Part shown: positions 1 through 13,316 of the stretch, in pieces
Layout: every line of letters starts with the position of its first letter
Numbering within the stretch: the first letter of the stretch is position 1
Assembly: GCA_029962745.1 (NCBI GenBank)
Contig: CM057166.1
Location: 943,714-1,007,713 of the forward strand
DNA length: 64,000 nt
Reading direction: 5' to 3'
Source: Echinometra lucunter
Taxonomy: Eukaryota > Echinodermata > Echinoidea > Camarodonta > Echinometridae
The notes under the pieces: model-generated
What the model saw: the letters and a program-made list of their open reading frames with translations, nothing else
What the model was told of the DNA's origin: nothing
The model's database searches: none
Made by a program: the position numbers and the translations under genes

Positions 1-3000
1 TAGACACAAGTCTTATTGTTTTGTTCCATTGCTTTGTTCTCTATGTGACTAACACATGGCCTTCTTCTCACCATGTAGCCAACTGCAGAGTCTACATAAG
101 ATACATACATGTATGCAATCACAAATTATGCCTACATGACTATTGAAAAAACCTCTTTTCAGACATTTTCAAATGATTATAAAATCATCAATAACTTTGT
201 CAATCTCTACCACTGTGATAGATATTCCCGAAATTGTTTGGACTCACGTTTTTCCCTGTCCCTAAAAGCATACGTACAAAACTGTTTTCAGGCTGTTTAT
301 TCAACGTCACTCTCAATATATGCAATGTACTGTACAACCTTGCAAAAAACAGAACAAAGAAAATGCAGCATAGTTTCTGTATACACAGAAATCAAAAGTA
401 TGGAACAGCTCCCTTTCCTCTCAATATGAAAGCTTGCAGGTAATTAAACATGAACAAAGAACAGGGAAGAGTGGACTTTGACAAAGATGATTACTGTACT
501 ATATTGTGACGAGGATAAATGCTATGGATGTGGGGTACTTGTGTAAATATTGCAAAAGAGGAAAATTAGGAAAAATCTTACGGGACTCTCATGTAGAGTT
601 ATTGGAAAAGGAACATGTTATTGATAAACGGAGTCATCGTCATCATCGTCATGTGGCTCTCCGCATGATTTGAGTGTGGGTTTCTATTTAATTTGTATTT
701 TTTACTAACTCATCCTACTTGTGGGTATCTGTAAAACCAATGCATGAATCATGCAGATTCCATTGCCACTGTTTGCTAATCTGTGGGGATTCTATGAAAT
801 GGGTTCAGAAGGTAGGAAATTACAAAGGATAGGAAAGGGGGCAGGGAAAGAGAGAGAAAGAAAGAGAAGAGTAAATGAAGAAACAAGAAGGACATAAAGA
901 GAGAGATAGAAAGAGAATGTGAGAGAAGGATATGATAGGAAATAGAGTAAAGAAAAAAAGAAAATGATTTAGCCCAAATATGCATAACTATTATAGAAAA
1001 ATAAGGACAATCATAGTGATAGAACAAAGAAAAGGAAGATTAGAAAATCAAATGTTGTAAGAGGAAGAGAAGTAGTAATGACAAAGAAAAATGTGGAGAA
1101 AAATGTTATCTCTGGTACACACGTGTTTTTTGTTTTGTTTTGTGTTTTGTTTTTGTTTTTTGTACAGTTGGACTCAGAGGTAGAGTTCTAAGTTATACTG
1201 ATAATTATACATCTGTATATGACAATGTCATTGAGAGCACATGGCCTGCCTGTCCTTGTCTGCCTGCCCATGTCTTGCTTTGCACACATGGCATGTGACC
1301 ATTCCATGAACCCTAACCACATGATCTGCCCCTTCCCTTATTCCTCTCACCCCCCTCCCCCCATCTATCCTCGATCCAAAATCCACCCCAAAATCCCAAC
1401 ACACTGTGACTGTGAGTCTTTAATTTACTACAGTTATAATATCAGACTGTCTCATTGCTGTACCACTGTCTAGACTCTGTAAAGGAAGAATTTATTTACT
1501 CTAGGAACTCCAGGATTCTGATTCCTAAACCAGAGACATGACTCCAGCCAGTCACTCTACACCAACCATATGGACAGGGTTTTTAACTGCATCCACGTCA
1601 TTTATAACTGTTATCTCTAAGTACAGACAGTTCTTCTTCTGTCATCTATAACCTCTGTCTGTTCTATGATCAGATGGTCATCAGTATTTGTCTTGAACTA
1701 ATCATTCATGCATTAAATAGACTCTTAACTACTTTTAACTTAACTCAGCAGCAAAAATCAACGATCTCTAAGTTTTCTTTATTTCTGTTTTTTTCAGCTA
1801 CTATACATGGAAGAAATGCTTCAGTTTTTGTTTTCAATCCTGGCTTTCACATTTTCACACAATGTTCAAAAGCTACATGTAGCACTTATAGCTTGATGCT
1901 CTCCTGTTATGTTTTTCTCTGCTTAGACGACCATTGCGTGACAGCGGCTTTGTAACTCGATTCCTCTACTCAACTTTCAAAGTGATTCATGCAGTAAACT
2001 TTCACTTTCAGCCTTTAACAACACTACATGTTTGTAGTTGTCAATTTTCGCTCCTTTACAAAGAGCTATCAGGCGACTGCTCAGAGTCCCTTTAATATGA
2101 AACTGTAATTTAGAGTGATTGAACTAGTAAAGGATGACATGCATTATCACATTGTCATGATTCAGAGAAAAATAGATAAATTGCAGGCGGATGTATAAAG
2201 AGGAAGACCGCATTCTGGATATGAGCCAACAACAAAGTACTTTGTTATCTTCCTACTCCCTTCGCACGCCAATCTGCAAACAATAACAAAATATAATGTC
2301 CACGTACTGTACATACATAAGTGAGTAGCGGTAGTAAGGCCTACATTTGCCATGAATGGGGAATGGGGATAATATTATCCTGCATTGACAGTCTGTATGG
2401 TGTGTACCGATGCACCACGTACGCACATATATGGTCTCCAGTGGAGAAGCATTAAAAAAAAAAAAAAGAGTATGGAATGTTCTTTCTCTTTCAAATGAAT
2501 AATTAATCCAAACCCTGTTAGTAAGGTTACTGATAAGAGTATTGAAATATGATACTTACAAATTGGGGTGTTAGGAGATGAAAATAAAGGTTTATATCCA
2601 AATTAGAGTATTCACAAAGATGTAGCAATCCAAATGGTATGCAGCACGATTGGAAACAAAGAGAATCCCTACATCAGCTGTTACCGGCAAACACACTCAC
2701 ACACTGAAAAATGTTGATGCACAACAACAAAAAAAAAACCCTAAAAGCTCTGCAGCATGAGAGGGTGTTGTGTATCCACATTGAGTTTACTTGATAATCT
2801 GAAAAAGCTTTGGTATTGGCATCTGGTTTTATACAGACTAGTGAAGGCTGAGGGAATAAAGGCCTCCTCGAAATGACCTCATATTGAGTCTCAGGGTTGA
2901 TGATGTCACAAGGCCGGTTCTCTCTCTCTCTCTTTCTCTGTCCTCCTTTGTTGTGTTCCACTCCAGAGCACTACCCTATCAACCCCCATCCACATGCAAT

Positions 3001-3943
3001 ATCATCACATGGTACAGTTTGCTCCTCATCTACATAATTGTATGCACCTTCACACTGCACTATACACACTCATCCTGCTTCCTGCGGACTGCTACATTCA
3101 CTGCATGGGGGTGCATCAACTTGGGATTAGTTGGAGGGATGGGAGGAAGTGGATATTGAAGGAATTTCAAAGCTGTTGTTTAGGGGAAGTTACAATTGTA
3201 ATTGTTTAGGCCGAAACTATTGTTACGTGGATATAACAAACTTCCTGATTCTACGAAGTGGGTTCTTAAGAGTTTCATTTCAATGGTGACAGTCACGACA
3301 TCAAAAAGTACCTCACTTTTTGGAGTATTACAGGAATTTTCTAAAAGTAACACAAAAGTAATGTGATGATTATGCATTTTTTTTGACATCAGGGACAGGA
3401 TATTTTTAAATGAAATACCCCCTCCCCCCATCAATTAAAAACAGTTGGAAGCATTTAATACTTACTCAATTTCCTGGCCGAGGGGGTGTAAAACTGAAAG
3501 AATATTTTTTTTTGTCTTGAAATAAAAGTGATAGGATATTTAATCATAATATCCATGTAACAAAATATAAACTATCATCGGATGGTACACAAACTGTCAA
3601 TTTGATATCTGGGTCATGCCATCAGGTTGAAGCAGCTAAATCACATGATGCATCAACTGTTTCATGAATTTCACAATGAAGACTAATGCAGAAGTGGTTA
3701 AGTTAAAGTCCCCCGTTTTCGCGATACGGAAAATGGAAAAATTTCACAGAATTCAGGAAGAACATGGAATTCACATAATTTCATGGAAAATGCAGTTTCT
3801 AGGCCCCAAAATTTGAATTACAAAAATACAGCAAAAAACTTAGCAAAAACAAAGCAAAAATCCAATAAAACAAAAACCGTGCATCTAGATCAAACCCATT
3901 CGCAGTGTTTGGCGTGTGTTTGCGAAGCTTCAGTTGCGTCTGT
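1..3943. other. Gene-free stretch
   Basis: AT-rich sequence with a purine-rich block at 832-1080, a (TC)n at 2919-2940 and an A run at 2453. No open frame shows protein-like composition together with splice sites that I can support. Confidence 0.5.
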
Positions 3944-4070
3944 ATGAATTGAATTGAATTGAATTGTATTTATTGAACATCATCGATATTCATCAATATT
4001 TTGTTCTGACATAAATATAAAGATGAACATAATCATAAATCAACATAAAGTGGATAACATTAAGCTTTTA
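3944..4070 (-). mobile_element. 3' tail of a non-LTR retroelement, minus strand
   Basis: A short GAATT pentamer array (GAATTGAATTGAATTGAATT) leads into AT-rich sequence with TATTTATTGAAC. Read on the minus strand, this is a 3' end with a simple-repeat tail, typical of LINE or SINE copies in invertebrates. Similar tails occur at 6.57, 9.49, 16.93 and 56.89 kb. Confidence 0.4.
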
Positions 4071-4350
4071 AACAGAAAAAAAATAAACAAAGTATGTATA
4101 CTGCAGTGCATATTGTTACATTATTTATTCACTTTTGTTTGTTTGTTTTATAGACTTTTACTATTAACAATTACTTTGTCAATGTTTTGTACATGTCACC
4201 GAAGAACACAGAATTTGCATTTGAGAAAAGAGTAACTGGGGACTTAGGTGAAATTTTGATGTGTCGATGTGAGGTAGGTCTTCTACCATATGAATTGGAA
4301 ATCCTTTATAGATTTTTTGCAACACGAATTACTTTTGTTACCTCTTTTAA

Positions 4351-4757
4351 CCCATTCGTGACAGGAATTATTTAAAGCCTAATTTGATCAGCTTTTATTC
4401 TTCAAATTGGCAACACCAACATTTTCCTTTTATTGCTACATTTTTCTTATAAAACATCATGTATCTGAAATAAATATAAATTGACAGAATGTATTATGAG
4501 AAGTCAAAAACTTGCCAATTGCAGGGAAAAACAGTGATTTTAAACTTTCTATCACATTGCCAACTTAAGGATTTTAATGCTTATTTTCCTTTAAAAAATT
4601 TTCAGCATCAAACAACGAATATTGACGCAACCAAAATGGGCACAGTTTGTGTAGAATTTTTTGCTCTTTCTGCTCATGTATTTGGTATGATTTTTAGGGC
4701 TTTGCATCAAGAGATATTAAGCCAAACCACAAAATGTGGACCTTTGTCACAAATGGG
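4351..4757 (+). mobile_element. TTAA MITE, copy 1
   Basis: A 407 bp element with terminal inverted repeats, CCCATTCGTGACAGG at the left and the complement of TTTGTCACAAATGGG at the right. It is flanked by TTAA on both sides (4347-4350 and 4758-4761). TTAA target duplication is known from piggyBac-type transposition. The interior encodes no transposase; an open frame of ~75-90 codons inside it recurs in other copies. Five further copies lie in this window. Confidence 0.85.
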
Positions 4758-4816
4758 TTAAATGAGATGTCAAAAAAGTTACCCCAACCCCATCGAATTA
4801 CCAATCTGTCAGCTTC

Positions 4817-4845
4817 ATAATAATAATAATAATAATAATAATAAA
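4817..4845 (+). repeat. (AAT)n microsatellite
   Basis: About nine AAT units. Confidence 0.95.
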
Positions 4846-5034
4846 AGAGGACATTTCTACCATGCCTCATATGATGTTTCTAATCAGCTTCATCACTGAT
4901 ATCAATAAAATTAAACACAATAATATTAACAATTAGTAAAAAAATAATAATAATAGAAACAACAACAACAATCGGTTCCGGTGTTCTGTTACCCACAAAC
5001 AGCAATACCACCCTTGATCCTGCAAGCATGGGGA

Positions 5035-5560
5035 GGAGTATTATGAAACAATGAATCTGTGTATTGGTTCCACTTGGTACAATGTAAAAGTGTCTTAGTA
5101 CCAAGTAATTTATTATTAATATTATGAACCAATGAATCCGTATTGGTTCCACTTAGTACCAGGTATTGGTTCCATATTGGTTCCAACAGACCGCATGAAA
5201 GTGCAATACCAGTAGTTAATATTATGAACCAATGAATCCGTATTTATTGGTTCCACTTAAGACCACATAAGTGTCATAGTTAATATTATGAACCAATGAA
5301 TCCGTTTTGGTTCCACTTAGTACCATGTGCTGGTTCCATATTAGTTCCAATAGACCGCATGAAAGTGTCATAGTTAATATTATGAACCAATGAATCCGTA
5401 TTGGTTCCACTTAAGACCATGTATTGGTTCCACTTAGGACCACATAAGTGTCATAGTTAATATTATGAACCAATGAATCCGTATTGGTTCCACTTAGTAC
5501 CATGTATTAGTTCCACTTAGGACCACATTTGTCATTGTTATTATTATGAACCAATGAGTC
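5035..5560 (+). repeat. 63-104 bp minisatellite, about six units
   Basis: The phrase TTAATATTATGAACCAATG recurs at about 5112, 5218, 5281, 5374 and 5457, with diverged edge copies near 5040 and 5539. Each unit carries one or two submotifs TTGGTTCCACTTAGTACC. Unit length varies because the submotif is gained or lost, so this is a higher-order repeat. Minus-strand frames reading MEPIRIHWFI are by-products of the repeat. Confidence 0.85.
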
Positions 5561-5799
5561 TACGTCTTGACGGATTTGTTGGTGTATAAGAACACTGACA
5601 AAAGCAACGTTTACATAATAAGAAAAACATGAACTGCCAGAACCTTTCAAAACTAAAAAAGACATACCAACATTAAGCCTCATAAATCGTTTTGCATATT
5701 CTCGGTTTCACTAACCCCCTCAAAACCCTGTTCATAAATGATACAGTCAATGGTCTAAAATCTCTAAATACTACAACAAAATTGTTTTAATAATGTCAG

Positions 5800-6060
5800 G
5801 TTGTTGTAGCCAACTGGATATGGAAAGGTTGTAGGTTCAAACCCTGGCATGCATGGCACTGGTGTTTTGGCAAGACATTTATCTACATTTACCACTTTCA
5901 ACCCAGGTGCTATGTGGGTACCGCTAGGAAAGAATTCCTTTAATGCTGTGTGCACTGATATCTGTAGCCTAGATATTATAATATTGGATTGCCTTGATCG
6001 TTGCATAGTGGATAAGAGCACTATAAAAATATCTAATATTCTCATTATCATTATTAATTA
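5800..6060 (+). mobile_element. tRNA-derived SINE-like element, plus strand
   Basis: A box TAGCCAACTGG (5807-5817) and B box GGTTCAAACCC (5834-5844), which are Pol III internal promoter motifs. An unrelated body follows, with TGGTGTTTTGGCAAGACA and GTGCTATGTGGGTACC. The copy ends in an AT-rich ATTATCATTATTAATTA tail. The spacing between boxes is short, so the head is degenerate. The same body motifs occur inverted at 22.1-22.3 kb. Confidence 0.65.
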
Positions 6061-6571
6061 GCATGGGAGAATGAGAAAACAGAAGATATAGATGAAACAA
6101 AGGTCTCTACAAACTCATTAATCTCTGTGTTTATACAGACATGTGACCATGTGAAGTCACAGGTGGAAAACCATGGGGAATAGGAGGGAGGGAGGGGGTG
6201 GACATGTCCCCATGTGACATCTTTCAGCAAACGGAATCTTCAAGTAAAAATGCACACCATCTATCTGACGACACTTGCAAATTTTTTTTTGCTTGTCAGA
6301 AAATGGGGGTGGTGCCCCCTGCCCATATGTGCAGTATATGTATATCATTTTATTTGCTGCGGTACTTTTTTTTTTTTAATTTTTCTTACGATGTGTGAAG
6401 GAGGCTTGTCAAACATCTTTCTTTTCTTCTGCAGTCATTAAACAATCTGAAGAGTCTCAACTTGCTCACATTAAACAATGTTTCACATTCCCCCAAATAA
6501 ATTGTTCTCTTCTGAAACTTCCCTGGTTATTTTCATTAGAGCTGGTCATTTTGAGACAGGAATAGAATGGT

Positions 6572-6740
6572 ATTTTTTTTTATTTGATTTGATTTGATTT
6601 TCATTTCCACAAACTCAACACAAAAACGACAATAACAAGCATAAGTATATACAGCAAAATAAAACATGAGAAATATTTCAATTAGAAATAATACATGTTA
6701 CGATACTGATAATCAAAATTAATAGTTGTCGTTATAAAAT
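6572..6740 (-). mobile_element. 3' tail of a non-LTR retroelement, minus strand
   Basis: A GATTT pentamer array after a T run, followed by AT-rich sequence. Read on the minus strand it is an AAATC-repeat tail. Confidence 0.4.
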
Positions 6741-6847
6741 TGTAGCAATACTATATGCGAAAATGAAAATGAGGGGCTTATTAAAAAGCTATGCTGAATC
6801 ACATGCCAAGATATGCTTCAAACAAGCAGTCTAATTAGACAATATCA

Positions 6848-7232
6848 ACCCATTTATTTATTTGAAGCCTTATTTGATCTGCTTTTCTTCAACTTAGCAA
6901 CACCAGGACTTTCTTTTTTTATTGCTACATTTTTCTTACAAAAAGTCAGTATCTGAAATGAATATGCATGTAAATTGACAAAAGTATGTTGCAGAAGTTC
7001 AAAAGTTGCAAATTAAAAGCAGTGATTTTGAACTTTGCATTGTGTTGCCAATCCAAGGATATTCACGCTTATTTTCCTTTAAAAGATTTTCGGGATTAAA
7101 TGGCAAATACTGATGCAACCTAAATGGGCAGAGTATGTGTAGAATGTTACATTCTTTCTGCCCATGTACATGTACGTAGCATGTTTTATATGGCTCTCTA
7201 TAAAAAGTTATTAGGCCACACCACACAATGTT
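6848..7232 (+). mobile_element. TTAA MITE, copy 2 (old, diverged)
   Basis: It aligns along its length with the other copies: CCCAT left end, GAAGCCTTATTTGATCTGC, TTGCTACATTTTTCTTA, a CCTTTAAAAGATTTTC stretch and a CCACACCACACAATGT right part. It has many substitutions, and neither TTAA flank is intact. An old copy in the same orientation as the rest. Confidence 0.7.
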
Positions 7233-7244
7233 AATAATTTATTT

Positions 7245-7380
7245 TAGGGAACCTATTGCAAACAAGCTATGCTTTCCAGTAGGTTCCCATTCCATATCAT
7301 GCTTTTGTACTCTGTAAATTGTGCTGTTTTGTATTATGGAAACTTGGAAATGAAATAAAACCTTGCATCAATTCATCAAT
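7245..7380 (+). mobile_element. 3' end of a retroelement with ATCA tail
   Basis: TGCTTTTGTACTCTGTAAAT then GGAAATGAAATAAAACC, ending in a degenerate ATCA repeat. A polyadenylation-like AATAAA precedes the tail. It adjoins the old MITE copy ending near 7232. Confidence 0.35.
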
Positions 7381-9344
7381 CAATGTGGAATTCTGTCAAG
7401 AATAGGTTAAAGGCATTGGCTAACTTTGTGAGTAGCTGATTTTAAAAATTCTCAAACTAAGATGAAACATGTGTATGAGTACTTGTATTTGTACTCAAAA
7501 AACACTGAAACCAACCATAATTTGGAATGAAAAAGTGTAAATTAGACGCAAGCGGCAATTTTATTGTCCTTCGTCTCACAAGACAATCACTAAGAGAACC
7601 ACTTTGCTTGAATTTGAAAATGCCGTTACGTGCCTCCCACCGCGTAATACGCCAATACACACAGTGCGGTAAGGTGAGTCATACGCGCATGCGCACTCCT
7701 TATGTCTATTCTGTGCAACCGACCCTCGTATATTTTTCAAACATTGGGTCACATTTTTTATATTTAAAAATACTTCCTGTGGATATTATTCTTTGAAACT
7801 TTCATACTGGTATTTTTACACTATAAACCTTATGTTTATCCCATTTTCAGGTAACAAAACAAGATTTTTTCAAAATCATAACAATGTTAACCAATAGGTT
7901 AATCCACTGACTACTGTATTCTCATCTTCCCATAGGCTCACTATCAGCACCACCCGGTTCCTGTAGCCAAAGGGTTACACTGGAAACATTTATTGGAGAA
8001 GCTCTCCCACTAGTCACAAAACACAAAGATATGATAACAATATAAGATATACAGAATAATTATGCTCTCAAGTCCAAAACAATTCTTGGAAAATATCACC
8101 CCCTCCCCCTTTACAAGATAAAGTCCAATTCCATCATTGTCTGTCGTAATCAGGTTATTATTTTTTTAATCCTTTTTTTTTGGGGGGGGGGGTGTCTGCG
8201 GGGATATGAATGTCCTTGAGGTATATGTAGTAATCTTGATAATCTTATCAATTCAAATTTTCATCTTAATGATATGTACATGTACAGTGGAAATCATATT
8301 TTCTATGTAATAGAAGGACATTTATTGGCTACATCACAAACCAGAAGACCCTGTGAATTAGTTAAAGAAATAATTATTCCCATGAATGCTTACAGAACGT
8401 TTCGCAAGGGATCACTGATTCTGCTTAGAGTTCTATTAAGTGCAAACAAAATATACATTCAATATTTCTAGGAAAGTCATTTTAGTGAAAATCATTTGGC
8501 ATTTCTAAGTTATATGCTTAAGCATTGCTTCTTGCGAAAACCTGAAAATCCATCAAACACTGAATACAAGTCTGAAATTTACTCAAATGGAGCTTTCTTA
8601 AACATTATTTCTGAAAGGCAGTTGTTCCTCCATTTCTTATTGCTGTATGTTGATAAGTTTTTTTTTCTATATGCTTGTTTCCTCTTCTGTGAATAGGTTA
8701 AAAGTTGAGATACCCTGGCTAGTTCACAAAACCAGAATGGCCAATTAAATCATCTGAAGCAATGCAAAGGGAAATTTATGATAATTATTTCCCTATCGAG
8801 CTGTGGTTACTGCATGGTACAGAACGGAAGTGGTATGGATCATAAGACATATTCTGAGAATGCCTCTTCATACCTTTTCACCCGATTTCAAAACTTTTTC
8901 CTTCACTTTCCAAACACAAACACTTCAAATTTCTCTGAATATCACGTAGTTATGAATTCTTTTGCATTATCATATTTCTGAGTCAATTTAAATACACAGT
9001 AATCTGTATATTTATAGATAATTTTTCATTTTGGTTCGTGACTTTTATGAAATATTGCGTATGAAATTTGCAATACGAAAACAAACTAAGGGGAAGAAAG
9101 GATATATTTGTATTCTTTTTCGTTCTTCTTCTTCCAGTTTAAGTGCTGCTTCAGGGTGCTGAAGATAACGCACTGTAGATGTGTGTGCATGTGGAGCTTC
9201 ACAAACATTGTCCTAATTGTTTCATGTTTTTTGTGTAATATTTGGAAGAAATGTAATCAATTAAAGATACACAAACTAGGAAAACTAATTTGTAATATGC
9301 TTTGTAACTAGAGAAATGAAATGAAAAATAAGTATCTATATTTA
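7381..9344. other. Gene-free stretch
   Basis: No recognised gene. A G run lies at 8183-8192 and a TGTACATGTACA palindrome near 8276. Short open frames only. Confidence 0.45.
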
Positions 9345-9517
9345 CTATTTGTTAGGGTGCTGCCTTGAAAGGCCATTGGCCTATGCAGTCCCCTTCCACA
9401 TTTTTCATTTGTCATGCATTATTTTTTATATATCCATGTATATGTTTGTTTGTATTGAATGGAATGTTTTTAATGGAATGTGGAAAATAAACTTGAACTG
9501 AACTGAACTGAACTGAA
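9345..9517 (+). mobile_element. 3' end of a non-LTR retroelement with AACTG tail
   Basis: GGGTGCTGCCTTGAAAGGCC (a small hairpin), then an AT-rich stretch, AAAATAAAC and a pentamer tail of four AACTG units (9493-9515). This is the normal layout of a LINE or SINE 3' end. It abuts a minisatellite. Confidence 0.5.
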
Positions 9518-9765
9518 GTATTAGAGTTAATTTTTAAGAAAACAGATTAATTTTCTTTTTTTTTCTTACTACAAGAAGGTGTCAGAGTTACTTCTCAAGA
9601 AAAGTGATTTATTTCCCTTTTTACTTCAAATATGGTATTAGAGTTAATTTTCTGTTTTTAAGAAAACTGATTCATTTCCTCTTTTTTTCTACTACAAATA
9701 AGATATCAGAGCCAATTTTTAAGAAAACTGATTTATTTCCTTTTTTACCTCAAATTTAAGGTATA
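9518..9765 (+). repeat. Degenerate 54-68 bp minisatellite, four units
   Basis: Units begin at about 9518, 9579, 9635 and 9702. Each has an ATYAGAGTTAATTTT-type start, AAGAAAACTGATTTATTTCC and a T-rich end with TACTACAAAT. It directly follows the AACTG retroelement tail. Confidence 0.75.
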
Positions 9766-12412
9766 TTCATGACTATGAGTGACATCTGCAGTACTACAAT
9801 GCCAAATCTTAATCAGGGTCTTTCCACATATAAATTACATTTAAATTGTTGGAAGATTTCACAGTGGATCACCAACCGCCTCACACGCCAGGATGTTATA
9901 TAACCATCAATTTCTACCACACAGAAATCCTTCCTTTTCAGTTTTTATAGGCCTGATAGATATATTGCTAGCGTCCTTCTTGTACCAAGCATGATAAAAT
10001 CCTTCTTCCTCTCCGACATTGCAACGCTGAAAATTTAGTCCGGTATTAAAGGTGGTTTGCCATTCCTGTTTCACAGCATGCATGTCTATACATAGTAAAG
10101 CCATAGTGTATAACATATTGCCTTTTATACAGCTGCAGTTTGTCATACAATTTTAATCTGCTGGAAAGTGTCCCATCTTCAACTACTTCTATGACTAGGT
10201 GATGATTCTTTAACCCATTAAGCAAGTTTTGATTTCAGTATAACATGCATTTTCAATACATCCTATCCATAATTTTCCATTGATCCTATAGACTGAGTTA
10301 TTTCAGGTTTAGTGTTTAACAGGTTAACAAGAACTCAAACAAAATATGCCCAAACCTCAATTTAGCTTTTAATATAGCGTTTCTTGTTGCTCATACCAGA
10401 AAATAATCAATTACTTGTGATAAACAATGAAACCTGTACATAAAGACCTTTCAAATGAAGACAAGGAATTGGTAAGAGGTCCAATTATGCAGTTTACTTT
10501 AATATAGGTTCAAATGGGGAAAACCACTCATGGGAAACAAAAAAAAATTGATTTCATGTTATTTTTATTTTCATTTTTATTTTTTTATAATTTATTTATT
10601 TATTTATTTATTTTTTTTTTGGAGGGGGGGGGGGGGGGGGGGGTCTGGACTATCATTTTCAGGGCCCATGTTTCCAGGCTTCTATTAGTGTAGAGCCCTG
10701 CTTATGGACAGGCAATCAGGTCATTAAGGCATATTTCACTGAAACTACATGTATGTACATTTCTAGATGGCATTACATGTATATATTTTCCTATGTCTGA
10801 AAGAGGTTACGAAGGCAAAAAAAAAAAAAAATGTTGTATTGGAGTAACAGGTCACTGAAAAATAGGGTAGGTAGGGCATTTTTCCCCCCCCCCTTCCAAT
10901 CTGCATATATTATACCACAATTTATACACACACGTACACCCAATATGCATACCCATACATGTAGATCTACATGCATACATACAAACATACAACCCACTGA
11001 AGACGGGTTCATTTTGCTATATTAACTGGTTTCCCATAGACCCCAGCCTGAGATATCTCATACACCGTCTCCAACGGTTTACACAACAGACCAAGATGCC
11101 AGTTAAATATAGCTTTTAGGGGCTGTTCACAAATAATACCAACATTTTCACGAGTAAATAGTGACGTACACTTTTTTACTTTTAGAAAAACATTTCAAAG
11201 TGAATGTATATTCACTATGGTCAGCTATTTCTTGCAATATTTCACCTATTACAGCATTTATGTCAAACTTTCATAGAACACTAAATAGAGTTTTAAGCCC
11301 AAGTTTACCCATGACCTTCACAGCGTGAGACGCCATGTTGAGGTACACAGCTAGCGAGCTAGCGCCATGTTGAGTGAGATACATAGCAATACGGGCAAGG
11401 ATATCGCCCAAACAAGCGGCATTGGGCGTGCTCACGAAGAAAAGGAGGTTTACTCTCGCCGAAGCCACTCGAAACACACATTTTATGGTGGGAAAATAGC
11501 TGTTCTGTCCGCAACACTTCCATATTTTCTACACAGCGAATTCGATCGCTAAGGCAGCACGATCATACGCGATATCGATAGCAATAAATAAGAAAAAAAA
11601 AAACCTAGGGTCAGGGATATTTTTAGGGTCGGGCAGGTTAAGCCAATACAACAATTTTTTTTTTGGCCTTATCATACCACAGCACCTTACAACAGCACCT
11701 TAAAATACCACTCATACAGTCTTTCTGTGATGTGGTGGTCACTAAAGTAGGTTTCAGTCTAGTTATACAGAGTATTGTATGTTTCAAACATCTGAATGAG
11801 GTCAATTCTTTTGGAGGTGCTTATTACCACACATTAACAGTCCGCTGCCCCAGCCATGCATAAGCTCTACGCTGAATTGATGCCAAAAACAGTCTGGGTG
11901 AGTCAGACTGTGGTCAGTGTTAGTCTCAATACCTCATGATCACCTATACCCCACATGGTGACGTAGACCCACTCATTAACTACTAAATATAGAAAATATA
12001 TCTCTCTTTATTGTTCATCACCATCATTTCCTGATATGGATGTAGACCCCCCCCCCCCCAGCTCCCCTCAAAATAATTTTTAAAAAAAAGTGAGGAGGCA
12101 CCTACTCTGAATATACTATCCTACATTGCTCTGTGATACAGAAAAATAGAAACCTCCCCCCTCAAAAAAAAAAAAAAGACCCCTGTCCTCAGAAAAGAAT
12201 ACAAATTTTTATGTTAAACTAGCCCTAGTATTATGAAATAATAAGAAATCATTGAAAAATAGTGATCTCCCCCTCTTTACCATTTTCCCTTCCTCTCTCT
12301 CAAGTACTTACATGTATGCACACTAAAAATGTAAAATTTCACCCATTCTACATAGAATCCCAGAGAAAATTAAAACATGACAAATAAGAACAAGAAAGTT
12401 TCTCACTCACTC

Positions 12413-12414
<2 letters not shown>
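9766..12414. other. Gene-free stretch with homopolymers
   Basis: Contains the short fold-back fragment at 10430, a ~20 bp G run at 10622-10643, C runs near 10884 and 12048, and ACACACGTAC/CATACATAC phrases near 10925-10990. No supported gene. Confidence 0.45.
10430..10540 (+). mobile_element. Short fold-back repeat, diverged copy
   Basis: Starts AAACCTGTACATAAAGACC, as does the repeat at 17.11 kb, and contains GAAGACAAGGAATTGG. Partial and diverged. Confidence 0.4.
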
Positions 12415-12476
<62 letters not shown>

Positions 12477-12482
12477 TCTCTT

Positions 12483-12512
<30 letters not shown>
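12415..12512 (+). repeat. (TC)n then (TCTG)n microsatellite
   Basis: About 65 bp of almost pure TC dinucleotide, followed by TCTG tetranucleotides from 12483. Confidence 0.95.
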
Positions 12513-12513
<1 letters not shown>

Positions 12514-12897
12514 TTCATAAGTTCCTAGAGTATGGAGATTATTTCAGTAGTGCTGTGGGCAATATCCCTCTGAGCCCCCATGGCAGATATTTTTAACATT
12601 ACCACTACACCCACAAAGGCGAAAAATAGTGCCTTGTCATTTTTTTTTTTATAAATAGCTTTGAAGGCATGGAACAAGGCATGAGAACACATGGCAGTTC
12701 TCAATAAGTATTCAGTTAAATATTTAAAAAAATATATTAAAAATAATTTCAAAAATAAAGGCCTGGAAGACTGCAGGTGAGGTCTCTTTTTTCCCCATCT
12801 TCTTCTATATGATTTATGTCTAATCAAAAATGAAATCAAAGAGTACACCTTATACTGTTTCTATCTTCAAACATATTGTCTGTTTGGAGCCAGAAGG

Positions 12898-13316
12898 GTA
12901 AATAAATTTGTGACAGGAATTATTTAAAGCCTAATTTGATCAGCTTTTTTCTTCAAATTGGCAACACCAACATTTTTCTTTTTATTGCTACATTTTTCTT
13001 ATAAAACATCATGTATCTGAAATAAAAATAAATTGACAAAAAGTATGATAGAGGTCAAAAAGTTGCCAATTTGCAGGAGAAAATAGTGATTTTAAACTTT
13101 CTATCACATTGCCAATTTAAGGATTTTAATGCTTATTTTCCTTTCAAAAAATTTCAGCATCAAACAATGAATATTGATGCAACCAAAATGGGCACAGTTT
13201 GTGTAGAATTTTTTGCTCTTTCTGCTCATGTATTTGGTATGATTTTTAGAGCTCTGCATCAAAAGTTATTATAATTAGACCAAACCACAAAATGTGGACC
13301 CTCATTCACGAATGGG
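12898..13316 (+). mobile_element. TTAA MITE, copy 3 (damaged left end)
   Basis: Near-identical interior to copies 1, 4, 5 and 6. The left terminus has decayed (AATTTGTGACAGG instead of CCCATTCGTGACAGG). The right end is intact as CACGAATGGG followed by TTAA at 13317-13320. Confidence 0.8.

Noticed and set aside
4880..5410. Minus-strand frames with MEPIRIHWFI-type repeats
   Set aside because: They follow the minisatellite units at 5.0-5.6 kb. The frames break between units.
5035..5560. CRISPR-like array
   Set aside because: The units are contiguous tandem repeats of varying length with no unique spacers, and the genome is eukaryotic.
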